6,500 nt of DNA, from positions 1 to 6,500 of the forward strand of contig JAZDHC010000024.1 of NCBI GenBank assembly GCA_043806395.1. The letters run 5' to 3'. The position numbers were made by a program, and so were the translations under genes. The notes under the pieces are model-generated. The model saw only the letters and a list, made by a program, of their open reading frames with translations, ran no database searches and had not been told where the DNA came from. Every line of letters begins with the position of its first letter. Within the stretch, counting starts at the first letter, position 1. This document shows, piece after piece, positions 4,373-6,500 of the stretch. Origin of the DNA: CG2-30-40-21 sp043806395. GTDB taxonomy: Bacteria > UBA9089 > CG2-30-40-21.

Positions 4373-5560
4373 CTAAAACTTTATGGCTGTAGCCATATTG
4401 CTTGTTGTAAAGGATTTCCCCGCACCATCATAATACTTTTTCATAGAATAAATTATATCAACATTATCAGATAGTCCATAATTTATTTGAGTTGTAATCG
4501 TTGTATTCTCTTTTGAACGCTTTATATTCTTTTGGTCATAAAAGGCATTAACACCAATCCTTTGTTTTGTAATTGCATGCATTACGGTCTGATCCACGGC
4601 AAGCTGACCGGTAAGCCTTTTGCTGTTTGGAGCATCATCATAACCAAAACCCAGCACAATGGCTTGCAGGATGTTAAAGTTCAGATTCCCAAAATTAACC
4701 TTTGTCCTTGTGGTAGTAGTGACTGATGGTATAGGCTTGGTCACCTCATAGGAGGAATCAAACAACCCGTAAATAAAGTTATCGTCCTGCTCTCTGTGTC
4801 CCACCCCCCAGACAGTTCGAAAAGATTCAGGACCAAATCCTCCCTTAATTCCATATCCGATACTATTTCCAGCATTCTTAATATCAGCATAGTCTCCATA
4901 AAAGGCAAGATATTCCTTAAAGACAGGGCAATAGCAATCCATTCCATAAACAGTCAATTTTTTGTTTGCCACAGTGTCAGTGCCTGCCTTTGTGTCCGTG
5001 ACATAGGTAAATCCGACCTCCGCATCCTTCATCATAGCAACACCAACTAAAGGCTTTATATAACATCTCATTCCATATAAACGGGGTGAAATAACATCAT
5101 TAACCAAGGTTTCTATACCACCAGTGTTAAAATTAAAATCAATGGTTGAACCCAAGCTCCTTTTATATGGCACAGGATTATTATCCTCATGAGCGATATT
5201 GGCATAATTTCTGACAATGTATCCATTGCCAAGAACAGCTGTATCTATATTTCCCACCCGGAGATACAGAGGCGTAGCCTTTTTTTCAGCCCACTGGATA
5301 TATCTAATGATTGTGGAAATATCTTCCTTTCCATCCCAATCCTCTTTTCTAATACCATCCTCATCATTCCATCTAAGAGGAACATCTAATCCCAGCTTAA
5401 GCTGGCCAAAAACAAATTCAGGCTGAATATTTACTTCATAATATGTCTTTGTGCCTATGGTTATAGCCCCTATTTTCCCATTAATACCATCACTTCCCCC
5501 CCATACAGGTGAAACAGTCGCAATTAACAAACCGCAAAAGATTAAAGACTTAAAACACAT
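4373..5560 (-). CDS. Probable outer-membrane beta-barrel protein, unknown function
   Basis: The 395-residue product begins with a signal peptide (MCFKSLIFCGLLIATVSPVWG, likely cleaved near residue 21). The rest has no hydrophobic helix. It shows many short alternating segments rich in Tyr, Phe, Gly and Asn, for example FGQLKLGLDVPLRW, LTVYGMDCYCPVF, YGIKGGFG and VDIIYSMKKYY. It ends in Phe (ATAIKF), the C-terminal residue favoured by barrel-assembly substrates. These traits fit a roughly 14-18-strand outer-membrane barrel, but strand number is a guess. I do not recognise a named porin family. The start is supported by AAGGAGG 7 nt upstream. It lies 87 nt downstream of the DUF151 gene and 8 nt upstream of the divIC/ftsB-like gene, so it appears to head the tight cluster. 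Three Cys after the signal peptide, two of them paired as CYC, are somewhat unusual for a barrel. Confidence 0.72.
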   Translation of the reverse strand: MCFKSLIFCGLLIATVSPVWGGSDGINGKIGAITIGTKTYYEVNIQPEFVFGQLKLGLDVPLRWNDEDGIRKEDWDGKEDISTIIRYIQWAEKKATPLYLRVGNIDTAVLGNGYIVRNYANIAHEDNNPVPYKRSLGSTIDFNFNTGGIETLVNDVISPRLYGMRCYIKPLVGVAMMKDAEVGFTYVTDTKAGTDTVANKKLTVYGMDCYCPVFKEYLAFYGDYADIKNAGNSIGYGIKGGFGPESFRTVWGVGHREQDDNFIYGLFDSSYEVTKPIPSVTTTTRTKVNFGNLNFNILQAIVLGFGYDDAPNSKRLTGQLAVDQTVMHAITKQRIGVNAFYDQKNIKRSKENTTITTQINYGLSDNVDIIYSMKKYYDGAGKSFTTSNMATAIKF

Positions 5561-5587
5561 AAAAGTGCCTCCTTGATTCAGGTTGTT

Positions 5588-5634
5588 TAGGCTATAGACT
5601 GAAGGCTGTTAGTTAATTCTTCCCTACAGCCTAT
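5588..5634 (-). repeat. Dispersed repeat CAGCCT..AGTCT..TAGCCTA, copy 2 plus inverted half-copy
   Basis: The minus strand of 5588-5608 reads CAGCCTTCAGTCTATAGCC followed by TA. It matches 965-986 apart from one gap and two mismatches. A second, plus-strand piece (tacagcctat, 5625-5634) is identical to 963-972, so this spacer carries the element in both orientations. It lies between the DUF151 gene and the barrel-protein gene. No clear promoter is visible in the spacer. Confidence 0.55.
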
Positions 5635-5647
5635 CTACCTTCTGATT

Positions 5648-6121
5648 TTACAACAAACTTATATCCTTTGGCTTAAGATCCTTAAGCATATCCTTAAACA
5701 TTTCAACCTCATTATCACCAATTGGGGTTTGTGGCATGGTAGCCATGCTTAACACCGGGTCAGAGACATATATTGGTGCAGCTGTTCGTAAGGCAAGGGC
5801 AATAGCATCGCTTGGACGAGCATCAATCTCCTCAAGATGACCATTCACCTGAAGCTCTATCTTGGCGAAATAGGTATTATCCTTAATGGCATTTATTGTA
5901 ATCCCATGAACACCTACACCCACGGTCTCGATTATTGTTTTAAGCAAATCATGGGTTAATGGTCGTGGAGAAATTATACCTTCCAAGGCAAAAAGAATCG
6001 CCTGAGCTTCAAACAATCCTACCCATATAGGCAAAACCCTTTTCCCCTGCTCATCTTTTAAGATAATTATTGGCATGTTGCTTGAATCCATAGCTATACC
6101 AGCTACCTTTACCTCAATCAT
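5648..6121 (-). CDS. Bifunctional nuclease (BFN, DUF151) family protein
   Basis: The 157-residue product matches the DUF151/BFN family. It starts MIEVKVAGIAMDSSNMPIIILKD and continues with RVLPIWVGLFEAQAILFALEG (about 28-48), TIIETVGVGVHGITINAIKDNTYFAKIEL and the signature ARPSDAIALALR near residue 101. Family members were described in plants as nucleases acting on RNA and DNA, but the bacterial role is poorly defined. A member in mycobacteria is linked to stress responses. The length fits the single-domain type, with no C-terminal UVR motif. GGAGGAG precedes the ATG, and a near-consensus promoter lies just upstream (6155-6183). Nuclease activity here is inferred from the family name only. 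Confidence 0.92.
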   Translation of the reverse strand: MIEVKVAGIAMDSSNMPIIILKDEQGKRVLPIWVGLFEAQAILFALEGIISPRPLTHDLLKTIIETVGVGVHGITINAIKDNTYFAKIELQVNGHLEEIDARPSDAIALALRTAAPIYVSDPVLSMATMPQTPIGDNEVEMFKDMLKDLKPKDISLL

Positions 6122-6154
6122 AACTCCTCCTCTAATTTGTCTATTTCTATCGTA

Positions 6155-6183
6155 AGTATAAAATAGTTTTCACGAAAAGTCAA
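6155..6183 (-). promoter_or_regulatory. Sigma-70-type promoter for the DUF151 gene
   Basis: On the minus strand, TTGACT (6178-6183) and TATACT (6155-6160) are separated by exactly 17 nt. Each differs from the consensus hexamer at one position. Transcription would start near 6148, leaving a leader of about 27 nt that contains the GGAGGAG ribosome binding site. It is the clearest promoter in the window and may serve the whole downstream cluster to tRNA-Gln. Confidence 0.75.
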
Positions 6184-6235
6184 GGGAATATTTATCCGTT
6201 TGTGAAATTGTGGGATATAACCGCTTAACCACTCT

Positions 6236-6266
6236 TCCCTATGTTCTCTGCGTCTCTGCGGTTAAC
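6236..6266. repeat. CTCTGCGT-type dispersed repeat at the pdxA stop
   Basis: The plus strand carries ctctgcgtctctgcgg (6246-6261), a near-tandem 8-mer, ending in gttaac. Strings of the form CTCTGCGTCTCTGCGGTT (on the other strand AACCGCAGAGACGCAGAG) are widespread intergenic repeats in diverse bacterial genomes, as I remember them. This one begins immediately after the pdxA stop codon. A taaccgc (6218-6224) and gcggtta (6258-6264) pair could give a weak long-spaced hairpin, but no T-run makes it a terminator. Confidence 0.5.
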
Positions 6267-6500
6267 TAAATGGTTGCTTTCCTCGTCGCCATCTTCGCCG
6301 CCAATCTTATTGCCTCCACCATGCTCTGGGGGTTTGCCACACCCTTGCCGGCAATATCCAAGGCAGTGCCATGATCAGGTGAGGTTCTGATGATAGGCAA
6401 TCCCACGGTGACATTAACGGCTGAATCAAATGCTAAGAGTTTTAACGGTATGAGCCCCTGATCATGATACATGGCAACCACAAGATCACACTTGCCTTTT
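6266..6500 (-). CDS. pdxA: 4-hydroxythreonine-4-phosphate dehydrogenase, C-terminal part
   Basis: About 78 C-terminal residues lie in the window; the 5' part is beyond the right edge. KGKCDLVVAMYHDQGLIPLK contains the metal-binding His of the YHDQG motif. VNVTVGLPIIRTSPDHGTALDIAGKG is the highly conserved PdxA C-terminal signature. PdxA oxidises 4-phosphohydroxy-L-threonine with NAD in the DXP-dependent route to pyridoxal phosphate. The C-terminus ends normally (EAIRLAAKMATRKATI) at a TAG. The reading frame is open to the window edge with no start visible. It is separated from the next gene by a repeat and a new promoter, so the two are probably independently transcribed. Confidence 0.95.
   Translation of the reverse strand, partial: KGKCDLVVAMYHDQGLIPLKLLAFDSAVNVTVGLPIIRTSPDHGTALDIAGKGVANPQSMVEAIRLAAKMATRKATI

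Noticed and set aside
5561..5647. Separate promoter for the barrel-protein gene
   Set aside because: No pair of hexamers with 16-18 nt spacing stands out in the spacer; read-through from the DUF151 promoter is a simpler explanation.

Overview
The window is a densely packed bacterial segment in which every gene I can support lies on the minus strand, so reading order runs from high to low coordinates. The DNA looks AT-rich. The presence of a probable outer-membrane beta-barrel protein with a signal peptide and a C-terminal Phe suggests a diderm. The ispE-spoVG-tRNA-Gln linkage, the DivIC/FtsB-type protein and the many families of short dispersed repeats fit an environmental or uncultured diderm lineage. 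No gene here fixes the phylum, and I do not name one.

Right-hand part (about 4370-6500): the 3' end of pdxA (vitamin B6 synthesis) enters from outside the window. It is followed by a spacer holding a dispersed repeat and a near-consensus sigma-70 promoter (TTGACT, 17 nt, TATACT). That promoter drives a bifunctional-nuclease-family (DUF151) gene, and after an 87-nt spacer comes a gene for a probable beta-barrel outer-membrane protein.

Middle part (about 2740-4370): a tight set continues on the same strand: a DivIC/FtsB-like division protein, ispE (non-mevalonate isoprenoid pathway, overlapping the division gene by 4 nt), spoVG (RNA-binding regulator, 9 nt downstream of ispE) and a complete tRNA-Gln(UUG) with encoded CCA. 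The spacings of 8, -4 and 9 nt suggest one transcript, possibly started at the DUF151 promoter. The set mixes envelope, division and isoprenoid functions.

Left-hand part (1-2740): this looks more accessory and eroded. It holds a coiled-coil protein of unknown function built partly from 33-bp tandem repeats, then an OppC/DppC-type permease with no OppB, ATPase or binding protein beside it. A repeat-rich spacer follows, then a chimeric pseudogene: the first residues of a four-helix-bundle (S23/TIGR02436-like) protein joined to a PHB-depolymerase-like hydrolase that has lost its catalytic core. A 44-codon ORF that ends inside a dispersed repeat lies at the left edge.

The most notable signal is the load of short palindromic or dispersed repeats, at least seven apparent families in 6.5 kb. 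Two of them lie in frame inside genes (ispE and oppC). Two copies of one hairpin family differ by paired compensatory substitutions. I see no defence system, CRISPR array, transposase or other obviously new multi-gene system.
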